A DNA stretch of 64,000 nucleotides, taken from NCBI RefSeq assembly GCF_000316685.1, contig NC_019680.1, positions 1,985,501 through 2,049,500 of the forward strand, read 5' to 3'. Position 1 is the first letter of the stretch; each line of letters starts with the position of its first letter. Below are positions 1-8,966 of this stretch, one piece after another. The translations under genes were made by a program, and so were the position numbers. The notes below the pieces were generated by a model. The model had not been told where the DNA came from. It worked only from the letters and a program-made list of their open reading frames with translations, and did no database searches. The stretch is from Synechococcus sp. PCC 6312. Lineage in GTDB: Bacteria; Cyanobacteriota; Cyanobacteriia; Thermosynechococcales; Thermosynechococcaceae.

Positions 1-50
1 ACCCCCTCAAGACATCTGACCGCTTTATCTAGTCAACCCACCTAATTCCT

Positions 51-1364
51 ATGCCTAGTCCATCGTCTCGCTCGCCCAGTCAACCTCCCTATTTTGCCCG
101 TCTTTGGCAGGGATGGTCTGTTTGGTGGCGGCCCTGGCAGAACATTGACTGGCTTTTAATGGGAGCGGTAGTCAGTCTCCTCTTAATTGGAGTCGTGTCC
201 ATTTACAGCATTGATTTCAATAAAGGTGAGATGAACTGGCTCGATCATTTGATCACGGCTGGGGTGGCGTTGATCACCACTTTAGGGATTGCCCGTTGGC
301 GCTATGATACGCTCCAGGCCTGGCATTGGTACACTTACGCGGCGACAAATCTGGCTTTGGTGGCTGTCTCTCTCTTTGGGGTTACGGCCTTGGGGGCCCA
401 ACGCTGGATTCAGATTGGCGGGTTTAATGTCCAGCCCTCAGAATTTGCCAAAGTCGGGGTTATCGTCACTGTGGCGGCCCTCTTAAATCGGCGACCGGCC
501 AACAATTTGCTGGGGATTGCCCGAGTTGTGGGAGCCTTAATACTACCTATGGGCTTAATTTTAGCGCAACCTAACTTAGGGACAGCCTTAGTATTTGTGG
601 CCATTACGGTGGGAATGCTCTATTGGGCCAACGCTCACGGGGGCTGGATTGTGTTGATGATTTCCCCTTTGGTTTCGGCGATTATCTTGGGTCTAGCATT
701 GCCCTATAACCTTTCTCTGTGGCTGTGGCTGACCTGGGTGGCGGGCATGGCGATCTTGGCCTGGTGGTGTTTACCCTTGGGCTTGACAGGGGCGGTTGGG
801 GCCGGGGTATTAAATTTAGCCAGTGGGGGCCTGGGGCAAGTCCTCTGGAATTTACTCCATGATTATCAAAAAGACCGAATTACCCTCTTTCTTAATCCTG
901 ACAAAGATCCCCTTGGGGGGGGCTATCATCTGATTCAGTCCCGGATTGCGGTGGGGGCCGGTGGCCTTTTAGGACGGGGCTTAAATCATGGGACTCAAAC
1001 CCAATTGGGGTTCATTCCAGAGCAACATACGGACTTTATCTTCTCTGCCATTGGTGAGGAATTTGGCTTGCTTGGGACATTTTTGGTGTTAGCGTTGTTT
1101 TGGTTTATCTGTTTGCGGATTATTCAGATTGCCAACAGTGCCGCGGATGATTTTGGTTCCCTGATTGCTATTGGGATGTTCGCAATGATCATTTTCCAGG
1201 TGGTGATCAACATTGGCATGACCATTGGCCTTTCCCCTGTGACAGGGATCCCCTTACCTTGGTTGAGTTATGGCCGCTCATCCCTGATGGCCAATGCCAT
1301 TGCCCTGGGCCTGGTGCAGTCAGTGGCTAATTTTCGTCCGCGTCAAACCAATCGCCGTCCCTAA
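51..1364 (+). CDS. rodA: RodA/FtsW-family peptidoglycan glycosyltransferase
   Basis: A 437-residue polytopic inner-membrane protein of the SEDS family, which polymerises lipid II into glycan strands during side-wall growth. I see a hydrophilic N-terminus of about 35 residues, then a run of hydrophobic segments. The family motif QPSEFAK lies in the first third, QPNLGTA follows, and the C-terminal part has the EQHTDFIFSAIGEEFG and GIPLPWLSYGRSS blocks. Length is normal for the family. RodA is favoured over FtsW because no division gene lies nearby; this is the weaker part of the call. The ATG at 51 is the first possible start and fits the family. Confidence 0.9.
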   Translation: MPSPSSRSPSQPPYFARLWQGWSVWWRPWQNIDWLLMGAVVSLLLIGVVSIYSIDFNKGEMNWLDHLITAGVALITTLGIARWRYDTLQAWHWYTYAATNLALVAVSLFGVTALGAQRWIQIGGFNVQPSEFAKVGVIVTVAALLNRRPANNLLGIARVVGALILPMGLILAQPNLGTALVFVAITVGMLYWANAHGGWIVLMISPLVSAIILGLALPYNLSLWLWLTWVAGMAILAWWCLPLGLTGAVGAGVLNLASGGLGQVLWNLLHDYQKDRITLFLNPDKDPLGGGYHLIQSRIAVGAGGLLGRGLNHGTQTQLGFIPEQHTDFIFSAIGEEFGLLGTFLVLALFWFICLRIIQIANSAADDFGSLIAIGMFAMIIFQVVINIGMTIGLSPVTGIPLPWLSYGRSSLMANAIALGLVQSVANFRPRQTNRRP

Positions 1365-1475
1365 GTTGGAGACTGTTCTAGGCTTAATTCCTCTGAGATG
1401 ATACTGGCAATGACACAAGCCACTCTAGGCTAGACTATTATCTATCTTGTCACCACTCAACAAGGATATTTTGTT

Positions 1476-1688
1476 ATGGCATCCCTAACTCAGACCTTGA
1501 TTTTGCCCGGAACCATTGTGAAAGTGATTAATCCTGGGGATACCTACTATGGCTTTCAAGGCCTGGTGCAACGAATCACAGATGGGAAAGCAGCGGTTTT
1601 ATTTGAAGGCGGTAATTGGGACAAGCTGGTGACATTTCGGCTGTCTGAGTTGGCCCCTCAAGAATTACCCAAGGGCAAGAAAAAGTAA
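1476..1688 (+). CDS. ndhS: NDH-1 subunit NdhS
   Basis: A 70-residue soluble protein with an SH3-like fold, recognised from the conserved [11 protein letters not shown] and [20 protein letters not shown] stretches. In cyanobacteria and chloroplasts NdhS sits on the stromal side of the NDH-1 complex and forms part of the ferredoxin-docking site for cyclic electron flow. The C-terminus is lysine-rich. It is monocistronic here and converges with dnaE-C, whose stop is only 26 bases away. NdhM, another oxygenic-phototroph-specific subunit of the complex, is encoded at 11867. Confidence 0.85.
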   Translation: MASLTQTLILPGTIVKVINPGDTYYGFQGLVQRITDGKAAVLFEGGNWDKLVTFRLSELAPQELPKGKKK

Positions 1689-1714
1689 CTCTCCTCAGCT
1701 AATTCGACTCAAAA

Positions 1715-3049
1715 CTAAGCCGGGACTAATTGGGAAGATTTAGCCACAAACCCGGCTTGATTTAGAGCTGAAACTGTTTTTTCATCGGACTCAACCCGGA
1801 ACTGTGCCCCCAACCGGACATACTGGGCCTGGTGTTGATCCGTGATTCTAGCAATGATTGGGATTTTAGGAGTTTCTCCGGCCTGGGCTTTGAGAATTTC
1901 TGCAAGACGATGCTGGGCCTGGAGATCACTGGCCTGGGCTGGGGGGAGTTCCACCATAATCATCCGCACTTCTTCGATGGGTTCTGCATCTTCAATCACA
2001 AACTGCCGCCGATCATCTCGTTGATCCACTTTGCCCCAAACCATCAGTCGTCGATCTGCTGCTAGTAAGTGGCCAATCCGCTCAAATGTTCGTGGAAAAA
2101 CCACTGCCTCTGTCTTACCCGTCAGATCTTCCATTTGGATTACAGCCATCCGATCTCCTTTTTTCGTCACAATCGGTTTTAGCTCCGTAATTAAAATAAT
2201 GACACTCAGGCTTTGGTCTCCCTGCTGATCTAGGTCTCCGAGGCTGATTGGGGCCAACATCCGGGCGGCGGTTTGAACTCCTTTGAGGGGATGATCCGAA
2301 ACATAAAAACCGAGCAGTTCTTTTTCCATCCGTAACTTATCGCCATCGGGTAAGTCCTCTACAGGGGGAGCTTTAGGAGCCGCTTTATAACTAGTAGTGG
2401 CTGTTTCTGCGGCTATCCCGCCCAATATATCAAACAGATTACCTTGCCCCACCGCCCGATCTTTGGCCCGCCCCTGGGCCCACTCCAGCACGAGTTCTAG
2501 ATCATGGAGGAGTTGGTTACGGTTAGGTTCAATTTTGTCAAAGCCCCCAGACGAAATTAAGGCCTCCACCGCCCGTTTATTGGCGACCCGTGAATCGACC
2601 CGATCACAAAAATCGGCTAAGGATTGAAATTCTCCCCCTTCTTGACGGGCTGCCAAAATCGCCTCAATCGCAGCCAGGCCAACATTGCGAACCGCAGACA
2701 AGCCAAACAAGATACTTTGCCCAATCGGTGTAAAGTCCACGCCAGAGCAATTAATATCCGGTGGTTGAATCTCGATCCCCATCGTCATGCAGGTGGCTAG
2801 ATAGCGTTGAACTTTATCTTGATCTCCACTGTTAGCGGTGAGGAGGGCCGCCATGTACTCCACAGGGTAGTGGGCCTTTAAGTAGGCAGTTTGGAAGGTG
2901 ACATACCCGTAGGCGGTGGAGTGGGACTTATTAAAGCAATTGCTGGCCACCAGCCCCCCCCGAATCACAAAGTTATGATCTTGAGCTACGCCAATGTCAT
3001 AGACCGGCTGAATTCCTAAACTGCAGCGACTAATAATTTTGACCATCAT
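1715..3049 (-). CDS. dnaE: DNA polymerase III alpha subunit, C-terminal half with C-terminal split intein
   Basis: The second piece of the split cyanobacterial dnaE. Residues 1-37 are the split-intein C-fragment, with the block around QDHNF and a terminal Asn37. Cys38, in CFNKSHSTAYGYVT, is the +1 extein residue. The two halves, made from distant loci, are joined by protein trans-splicing to give the full replicative polymerase. Residues 38-444 contain the C-terminal polymerase region, a helix-hairpin-helix stretch and an OB-fold near residues 285-360. The start may be Met1 or Met2, since ATG ATG are consecutive. The N-terminal half is not in this window. A small ORF lies just upstream on the same strand. 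Confidence 0.95.
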   Translation of the reverse strand: MMVKIISRCSLGIQPVYDIGVAQDHNFVIRGGLVASNCFNKSHSTAYGYVTFQTAYLKAHYPVEYMAALLTANSGDQDKVQRYLATCMTMGIEIQPPDINCSGVDFTPIGQSILFGLSAVRNVGLAAIEAILAARQEGGEFQSLADFCDRVDSRVANKRAVEALISSGGFDKIEPNRNQLLHDLELVLEWAQGRAKDRAVGQGNLFDILGGIAAETATTSYKAAPKAPPVEDLPDGDKLRMEKELLGFYVSDHPLKGVQTAARMLAPISLGDLDQQGDQSLSVIILITELKPIVTKKGDRMAVIQMEDLTGKTEAVVFPRTFERIGHLLAADRRLMVWGKVDQRDDRRQFVIEDAEPIEEVRMIMVELPPAQASDLQAQHRLAEILKAQAGETPKIPIIARITDQHQAQYVRLGAQFRVESDEKTVSALNQAGFVAKSSQLVPA

Positions 3050-3107
3050 CGTTGTCCTTCGGTTAATGCCTTGGTTAGCTCAGGGGAAGTGCTTCACGAC
3101 TAACAAC

Positions 3108-3260
3108 TTAAAAACCCGATTGTTTCGGGGGTTGGAGAACCGCGAAATACCAAAGCACGAGAACAGAGAACGCACCGAGATTCCGCAGCCAAAAATTACC
3201 CCAGGCATAGATCGAGACTAGGGCTAGGACTACCGCCACAGATGTAATCACAGGTCGCAT
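3108..3260 (-). CDS. Small hydrophobic protein of unknown function
   Basis: I do not recognise this 50-codon frame. It starts at ATG 3260 (MRPVITSVAVV...) and ends at TAA 3108. Two hydrophobic stretches, about residues 4-20 and 27-42, are separated by a short WGNFWLRN turn, and a short polar QPPKQSGF tail follows, so a small membrane protein is plausible. It lies 58 bases upstream of dnaE-C on the same strand and could share its transcript. No clear Shine-Dalgarno is visible, so it may be a chance frame. Confidence 0.4.
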   Translation of the reverse strand: MRPVITSVAVVLALVSIYAWGNFWLRNLGAFSVLVLWYFAVLQPPKQSGF

Positions 3261-3452
3261 GGTTTAACCACCAGAGAGACTGTGCCTTATTTTAGCTTGG
3301 TTAATCTGTCGAGGGAAATTAGGGTTGCTGGCGCGATTGTTTTTTCCAGTTGCTTCCCAAGCCCCAACTGATAATTCTGCCCCCAATCCCAGGAAACAAG
3401 AGACTCACGGTAAAATGAAGCCACAGCCTTTAATATCCTGTAAACGACCGGA

Positions 3453-4268
3453 ATGAATCGTCCCACCGACTACACTGATTTGGCTTTGGGTTTAGTATCT
3501 GCCCAAAGTTTTCCGGCCATTGTCGGGATTGCTGATCATATGCTGAAGTCCTCTGATGTCCATCTGATTGGCTATGAAAAAATTGGCAGTGGCCACTGTA
3601 CGGCAATTGTGCGAGGCAATATTTCCGATGTTCGCCTAGCGGTTGCGGAAGGTGCTGAACGAGCCAGCCAATTTGGGCAAGCATTATCCACCTTGGTTTT
3701 AGCTCGTCCTGATCCAAACCTTGATCAGATCCTTCCCATCGGGAGTCGCTTGGCAGAACTCACAGGAAAACATTCGGGGCATCGGCTCAGTAGTCATGCG
3801 GTGGGTTTACTAGAAACAAGGGGATTTCCGGCCATGGTTGGGGCGGCTGATGCCATGCTTAAAGCAGCTGAGGTAGTGCTGACAGCCTATGAAGTGATTG
3901 GGGCAGGCCTGTGTACGGTGATTATCCGGGGAACGGCCTCCAATGCGGCGATGGCTCTTGAAGCGGGGATGGCAGCAGCGGATCGGATTGGTGAACTCCA
4001 TGCGGTCATGTTAGTGCCGCGCCCCTTGGATGAACTGGATCAAACCCTGCCCCTGGCCAGTTGTTTATTGGAGCAGTTGCAACCGATTCGGATTCCCCTC
4101 AGCCTCAAACAAAAAGAAACCGCCCCCGTCTTGATCCAACCTGCCTCAGCAAGTCAACCCCTAGCCCTAGAACAACCCATTGCTGAAGCTGTGCCTGCCG
4201 TTGTTGAACCTGCCCCAGTGCCAAAACCAAGGGCCAGTCGTACCAGGAAAAATCCACCGTCCACTTAA
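3453..4268 (+). CDS. ccmO: Carboxysome shell protein CcmO (tandem BMC domains)
   Basis: A 271-residue protein with two bacterial-microcompartment domains, at about residues 9-95 (ALGLVSAQSFPAIVGIADHML) and 113-200 (AVGLLETRGFPAMVGAADAML). CcmO is a pseudohexamer-type shell protein required for beta-carboxysome formation around RuBisCO. After the second domain comes an Ala/Pro/Gln-rich tail of about 55 residues ending in basic residues, as is usual for CcmO. No ccmKLMN genes lie beside it, which fits cyanobacteria where ccmO is unlinked from the main cluster. The ATG at 3453 gives a family-typical N-terminus. Confidence 0.92.
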   Translation: MNRPTDYTDLALGLVSAQSFPAIVGIADHMLKSSDVHLIGYEKIGSGHCTAIVRGNISDVRLAVAEGAERASQFGQALSTLVLARPDPNLDQILPIGSRLAELTGKHSGHRLSSHAVGLLETRGFPAMVGAADAMLKAAEVVLTAYEVIGAGLCTVIIRGTASNAAMALEAGMAAADRIGELHAVMLVPRPLDELDQTLPLASCLLEQLQPIRIPLSLKQKETAPVLIQPASASQPLALEQPIAEAVPAVVEPAPVPKPRASRTRKNPPST

Positions 4269-4477
4269 TGCGGGTCAGCCATCAATGAGTGGGGGATAGC
4301 TATTCGCACTTTTCAAAGTTATAGATATCCTTAAATTCTCTGTAGCTCTACTCATATAGATTAAGACATAGAAGCTCTAAATAAGGTCTAATCGATAATG
4401 CGTGGTGACTTTTATCTATTCAAAATACGTTGTGTTGTTCTCTTCTCTCTCAGCTTAATTAAGGCTTTTTTTAGGGT

Positions 4478-4960
4478 ATGGTGCAGTTGGATGTTTTGAA
4501 TCGTTTAAAAATGCTCAAGGTTTTGTCGCGCCAAGTTTTTAAGTTAACCACTGTTGGAGTAAGTGCATCCCTGATCCTGGCCTGGGGCGCAATGATGGCC
4601 ATGGCTGGGGCCGGATCAGATCGGCTCAACCCAGGAGAAGTTCTACGTCCAGGTGAATATTTAGCTTCGACTAATGGTGTTTATTTTTTGCGGTTGCAGA
4701 GCGATGGCAACTTAGTCGTTTATGAACGTCGGGGTGGTCAGGAGTTTCCTCTATGGTCATCCAAAACAAGTAATCGGGCTGTTGAACGGCTGGTGATGCA
4801 AAATGATGGCAATTTAGTGCTGTACAGTCCAGGCCAGTCCCCCTTATGGTCTTCAGGAACCGTAGGGCAGCGAGAATCCTTTGTGGTCATGCAAAATGAT
4901 GGCAACTTGGTGATTTATTTGCCGGGGGATTCAATTTGGTCATCACGCACCCGTCGCTAG
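4478..4960 (+). CDS. Exported bulb-type (curculin-like) lectin domain protein
   Basis: A 160-residue protein with a long N-region and a hydrophobic signal segment at about residues 25-45 (TTVGVSASLILAWGAMMAMAGAG), so it is probably exported. The mature part is one B-lectin domain containing three copies of the mannose-binding motif QxDxNxVxY: LQSDGNLVVY, MQNDGNLVLY and MQNDGNLVIY, each followed by an LWSS or IWSS turn. This is the signature of monocot mannose-binding-lectin beta-prisms. A role in surface glycan binding is inferred. It stands alone: its neighbour on the right is convergent. Confidence 0.8.
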   Translation: MVQLDVLNRLKMLKVLSRQVFKLTTVGVSASLILAWGAMMAMAGAGSDRLNPGEVLRPGEYLASTNGVYFLRLQSDGNLVVYERRGGQEFPLWSSKTSNRAVERLVMQNDGNLVLYSPGQSPLWSSGTVGQRESFVVMQNDGNLVIYLPGDSIWSSRTRR

Positions 4961-4982
4961 ACAGACGTTACCTCTACCCGGG

Positions 4983-7139
4983 CTATTTCACTCGCAGCTT
5001 TCCTAAATCTCCTAAAACTTCATGGGCTGATTGATAGCGTTCTGTGAAGTTAAAGCGGATCATTCGGTTGAGGATAGTGACCAGGCCAGGATGAACACTG
5101 ATATGCCTTTGCCAGTCCAGTTCTCCCGTTTCCTGATTCCGTTCAATGTCCCGTGGTTTTACTCCTGTCAAGGCCTGGATAGCAATCATCCCGGCAGCGT
5201 AAAGATCGCTATTTAATCCCGGTTGACCCGCCAGTTGTTCCGGTGGAGCATAGCCCATCGTGCCAATAATCACCGTACTGTCTTGGGCAGAACTGGCCTG
5301 GTCTTTTTGGGGGGGCTGCATCTGCTTAACAGCACCAAAATCAATCAGAACGATTTTATGGTCAGTAGTCCGGCGAATTAGATTATCCGGCTTAATATCC
5401 CGGTGAATAACGTGATAGCTATGGACAAAACTTAAGGTTGTTAACAAATCCTGGAGAAACGTTATGGCCCAGACCACGGGTAATGGCTTGGTTAGCTCTC
5501 GGCTTAGGGATGTGCCTTCAATAAACTCCTGAACTAAGTAAAACTCCTGATTTTCTTCAACATAGGCCAGCAATAAGGGGATTTGATCATAGCGTCCGAG
5601 AGTTTCAAGAATTTCCGCTTCAGTTGCAAATAATCGTCTGGCCACCTGCATAAACCGTTCGTCCTTACGACCCGGCCGGAGATGCTTAACCACACAAATC
5701 GGTTGCCCAGGCCGTTGCGTATCTGCCGCTAAATAGGTTCGGCCAAAGCCACCCGATCCCAACACTTTTTTAATTTGATAGCGATCACTGAGGAGGGAAT
5801 TGGGTTTGTTTTTAATTTCTGTAATGGGCGTTGCCGCTTGAATGTTGGCTGTTGTACTTTCTGCCAGTAACGACCGCAATACCGCTAAGGCATCTTCCTG
5901 TTCTTTGACCCGTTGCAAGAACCGTTTTTGCTCCTGTTGCCCCTGATAGTTGACATAAGAAATCGTTACCCCTGCCCCCAAAACCAGGCCCCAGAACGGT
6001 GGCACTAGAGGAATCCAGCCAGAGGCCAACATCGCCCCAAGGGCCACTCCGCCTAAAACCACCAGAGAAGCGAGTAATGCCCCACCGAGCCAGAGGGGTT
6101 GGCGAAGTCGCCAGGCCAGGCCCACACCCACACCCGCCCACACCCAGACCCAAATCACCTCAACCCAAACTGGCCAAGACCAAATCAGGGGGCGACCATC
6201 CAAGACTGTACTCAAGAACTGACTCACCATTTGGGCATGAACCATGACCCCAGGCATCAGTTGGGCGTTATTGGCCGAGTCACTATAGGGAGTTAAAAAG
6301 GAATCCTTCAAACTAGCCGCAGCAACTCCCACCAAGACGACTCGATCCTGAATTTGACTAGCTGGCACTTTTCCCTTGAGGAGTTCCGTGAGGGTGACTG
6401 TCTCAGAAACCGCCTTGCCAGAGCGATAATTCAGCATGATCTGGGCCCCGCGAGCATCCAAATTGTGATAACCGCCGGAATTACTGCTTAAGGTGGGAAA
6501 TTCAGCCTGACCCAGTTGCAACAGACCAGCGGTCGTGAGTTTGGGGGCGATATTTTCCTTGGCCAGGTAGTGGAATGTGAGTTGTAAGGCTAGGGAATAG
6601 GGCGTCTGGCAGAGGCCAGGGCTGGGACTAACCAAAAACAAGTTACGGCGGGCGACTCCATCAATATCTACGGGAATGTTGACCAGGCCCACCTGAGCTT
6701 CCACTTGTGTTTGGGGAATCATTGGCGGGGGCCCCACTTCCTGACTGTCGCTAGAGGCAGCTTTACAAATCGGGATGAGGCGGTTGTCGGTGGCAAATAG
6801 CTGGGACAGTTCGGTGTGGCCAGGCTCAACGGGTAAATCTCGGAAAATGTCTAAGCCAACGGCGCGTGGATTCGCGGCTAAGAGGGTGCGGAAAGCCTGG
6901 GCAATGGTGGCATCCTTGAGGGGCCAAGTCTTTTGGGCTTGAATATCGTCCTCGGTAATCAAAACCGTCAGCAGGCGGGGGTCAGGGCCAGGATCAGGAC
7001 GGGCCTGGAGGAGTAGATCATAAGTCCTTAACTCTACCCGTTGGAGGCCACCCGCTTGGCGAAGTCCTACCACCAACCCCGTGATCACCAAGGTAATGAT
7101 CAAGAAGGGAGTAGAGCCTTGCCACAGTTTGGGAGTCAT
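4983..7139 (-). CDS. CHASE2-domain membrane serine/threonine protein kinase
   Basis: A 718-residue transmembrane kinase. TM1 is at about residues 11-27. An extracytoplasmic CHASE2 sensor follows (about 30-310), then three TM segments (about 322-345, 349-372 and 376-397), a short coiled-coil-like linker and a C-terminal Hanks-type kinase. The kinase has the GSGGFG loop at 461-466, Lys485, HRDIKPDN at 579-586 with catalytic Asp581, DFGA at 600-603 and an APPE segment, so it should be active. CHASE2 domains sense unknown extracellular ligands. This architecture is common in filamentous and unicellular cyanobacteria. The substrate is unknown. Confidence 0.9.
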   Translation of the reverse strand: MTPKLWQGSTPFLIITLVITGLVVGLRQAGGLQRVELRTYDLLLQARPDPGPDPRLLTVLITEDDIQAQKTWPLKDATIAQAFRTLLAANPRAVGLDIFRDLPVEPGHTELSQLFATDNRLIPICKAASSDSQEVGPPPMIPQTQVEAQVGLVNIPVDIDGVARRNLFLVSPSPGLCQTPYSLALQLTFHYLAKENIAPKLTTAGLLQLGQAEFPTLSSNSGGYHNLDARGAQIMLNYRSGKAVSETVTLTELLKGKVPASQIQDRVVLVGVAAASLKDSFLTPYSDSANNAQLMPGVMVHAQMVSQFLSTVLDGRPLIWSWPVWVEVIWVWVWAGVGVGLAWRLRQPLWLGGALLASLVVLGGVALGAMLASGWIPLVPPFWGLVLGAGVTISYVNYQGQQEQKRFLQRVKEQEDALAVLRSLLAESTTANIQAATPITEIKNKPNSLLSDRYQIKKVLGSGGFGRTYLAADTQRPGQPICVVKHLRPGRKDERFMQVARRLFATEAEILETLGRYDQIPLLLAYVEENQEFYLVQEFIEGTSLSRELTKPLPVVWAITFLQDLLTTLSFVHSYHVIHRDIKPDNLIRRTTDHKIVLIDFGAVKQMQPPQKDQASSAQDSTVIIGTMGYAPPEQLAGQPGLNSDLYAAGMIAIQALTGVKPRDIERNQETGELDWQRHISVHPGLVTILNRMIRFNFTERYQSAHEVLGDLGKLRVK

Positions 7140-7309
7140 ATTGCGTTATCCATTGAAGGCTAGGTTAGGACAAGTAAGAAAGATCTATGACTGGCAACAT
7201 GCCTAAGATTTTCATCGGTGGAGACAGCCTCAATCCCGCAATAGTGGCGGATTCTTGTGGTTGAAATTAGCCTACTCCATTATTTACCCCATCTAGGTTT
7301 CTCGATACC

Positions 7310-8305
7310 TTAAATGACTAAAACAATTTTGCCCAGGCCCTGCCCCGACTCCAAATAACGATGGGCATCGGCAGCGGCTGCCAAAGGGAATGTTTTTGCG
7401 ACTTCTATCTGTAAGTACCCGGAAAAAACCCAACCGATGGCCTGTTGTAGAAGCTGGGCCTGGTGGATTTGAGCCTCTCTTAAATCATCCAGTTCCGGGG
7501 CCAACATCATCGTAAAACTGACCTTGAGATTCCGGCGGCGGGCTACTTTCCAATTTGTTTCAGGACTAGGTTCTAATAACGTCACCACTTGGCCGTAGGG
7601 CTTGACCATAGAAAATGTCTCGGTTAAAGTCGTTCCCCCCACCGTGTCAAAGCCGACATCAACACCCTTGCCCCCAGTCCAGGCCTGTAATTCCTCCTCC
7701 CACCCAAATTCCCGATAATTGAGAACTAACTCAGCCCCTAACTGTTTGACAAATTCTGCTTTCGCGGGCGAACTCACGGTGGTAGCAACTTCGGCCCGAG
7801 ATAATTTGGCCAATTGAATGGCAATATGGCCAACTCCCCCGGCTCCGGCATGAATTAAAATCCGTTGGCCGGGTTGCAGTTGGGCCCGATCATAAAGAGC
7901 TTCCCAGGCCGTGATGGTGACGAGGGGCAAGGCCGCAGCTTGGGTAAAGGAAAGAGGTTGGGGCTTACGGGCCAGGCAATGACTGGGGACAACCGCATAT
8001 TCAGCATAGGTGCCAGGCCGCTTCCCTAATCCCCCTTGGCAAAATAACACTTCATCACCGACACACCATTGAGTGACTTCTGAGCCGACTTCAGCAATCA
8101 CTCCAGCCCCATCACAACCTAAAATTGCAGGCATTAACTCTGGGTAAAACGTGCCCCGTTGACGGAGTTTGGTATCAATGGGATTAACTCCGGCGGCTTT
8201 GAGTTTAACTAAAACTTCATCAGGGCTTTCAAGTTGGGGCCTGGGAATTTCACTGAGTTCTAAGGCAGAGGCCGGGCCTGGTTGTCGTAATAGAACTGCT
8301 TTCAT
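7310..8305 (-). CDS. Zinc-independent MDR-family NADPH:quinone oxidoreductase
   Basis: A medium-chain dehydrogenase/reductase of the quinone-oxidoreductase branch. The N-terminal GroES-like part contains AAGVNPIDTKLR and LGCDGAGVIAEVG. The Rossmann part contains the nucleotide loop HAGAGGVGHIAIQLAK, where AGGVGH is the GxGxxG equivalent. The zinc-ligand cysteines of alcohol dehydrogenases are absent, as expected for this branch. I choose ATG 8305 (MKAVLLRQPG), the usual family start, over the upstream in-frame ATG at 8326. The substrate cannot be told from sequence. It lies directly downstream of the hicB/hicA remnants on the same strand. Confidence 0.82.
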   Translation of the reverse strand: MKAVLLRQPGPASALELSEIPRPQLESPDEVLVKLKAAGVNPIDTKLRQRGTFYPELMPAILGCDGAGVIAEVGSEVTQWCVGDEVLFCQGGLGKRPGTYAEYAVVPSHCLARKPQPLSFTQAAALPLVTITAWEALYDRAQLQPGQRILIHAGAGGVGHIAIQLAKLSRAEVATTVSSPAKAEFVKQLGAELVLNYREFGWEEELQAWTGGKGVDVGFDTVGGTTLTETFSMVKPYGQVVTLLEPSPETNWKVARRRNLKVSFTMMLAPELDDLREAQIHQAQLLQQAIGWVFSGYLQIEVAKTFPLAAAADAHRYLESGQGLGKIVLVI

Positions 8306-8334
8306 AACCCATCCTGGAAACTGCAAAACCTACA

Positions 8335-8553
8335 TTACTGCAAATCTTCTTCTTGTAGCCACGCATGCCGCATTAGGCTTTTGAGAGTGCCAATGGGCAC
8401 GTCTCGATTACCATGCACAGGAATGACAAGGCGAACCGGAGAATCTTTTCGAGGATAGATGTGATGGCTGCCCATAATCCGCCGTAAAACCCAACCATAA
8501 CGTTCAACAATCCGGCAAAAAGTCTTTCCTGAAACCGACTTGACAAGGATAAT
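8335..8553 (-). pseudogene. hicA: hicA toxin gene without a start codon
   Basis: In this frame the sequence reads KSVSGKTFCRIVERYGWVLRRIMGSHHIYPRKD and on to WLQEEDLQ-stop. This is a complete HicA mRNA-interferase fold with its GSHH active-site motif. No ATG, GTG or TTG lies between the upstream in-frame stop (8554-8556) and the conserved core; the codons there are ATT ATC CTT GTC AAG. In related pairs hicB ends and hicA starts at an overlapping ATGA. Here the equivalent bases read GTCA, so both signals are gone. The first in-frame ATG would skip a third of the protein. Function is probably lost unless ATT is used. Confidence 0.75.
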
Positions 8554-8747
8554 TCAACAAGTTGCTTTTCAGAATCGACCTCCATATTGCTATCTTCACT
8601 GGCAACCTCCAACCAGCCAATAATGGCCTCCTTGAGCATTTCTAAGAGTTCTTCATAGCTTTCACCCCAAGTGTGACAACCGGGTAAAGCTGGCACAGAA
8701 CCACACCAGACCCCATCCTCTTGCCAAATGACGACTTTAATTTTCAT
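8373..8747 (-). CDS. hicB: HicB-like antitoxin that reads through into hicA
   Basis: Residues 1-65 or so (MKIKVVIWQEDGVWCGSVPALPGCHTWGESYEELLEML) are a typical short HicB antitoxin with its partially degraded RNase-H-like fold. A normal protein would stop after QLVELSL, near 8541. Here the expected TGA is TCA and the frame continues for about 55 residues through hicA in the wrong register, ending at 8373. That tail is nonsense and may destabilise the antitoxin. The gene order, hicB before hicA on the minus strand, is common in cyanobacteria. Confidence 0.7.
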   Translation of the reverse strand: MKIKVVIWQEDGVWCGSVPALPGCHTWGESYEELLEMLKEAIIGWLEVASEDSNMEVDSEKQLVELSLSSRFQERLFAGLLNVMVGFYGGLWAAITSILEKILRFALSFLCMVIETCPLALSKA

Positions 8748-8882
8748 GAAATTAACTTACAACATCCATACTGCTAGGATTTTGTCATGTCTATTAGACA
8801 TCTCCAATAACCTGATTTTGATCCATGCCCCATAAAGGTTCTAGCTTCATTTCTGGAGATGTCTATTGATCCTACCTTGCAC

Positions 8883-8912
8883 AAAAAGGAGAGATGGAAA
8901 AATCACCTCTCC
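8883..8912 (-). terminator. Intrinsic terminator downstream of heme oxygenase
   Basis: On the minus strand a 9-bp stem (GGAGAGGTG pairing with CATCTCTCC, with one G-T pair) and a 7-nt loop are followed at once by TTTTT. It lies 54 bases past the heme-oxygenase stop and is well placed to end that transcript. Confidence 0.75.
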
Positions 8913-8966
8913 CGTTAAATCATTCAGTTTCAGAGCTTAGTTGCGGCCTGGAGCCAGATAGATGGG

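Noticed and set aside
3070-3150. Possible tRNA (TTGGTTAGCTCAGGGG)
   Set aside because: A D-arm-like start only; the T loop and acceptor pairing cannot be formed.
3430-3717. 95-codon frame on the minus strand
   Set aside because: Entirely antisense to ccmO, with no signal of its own.
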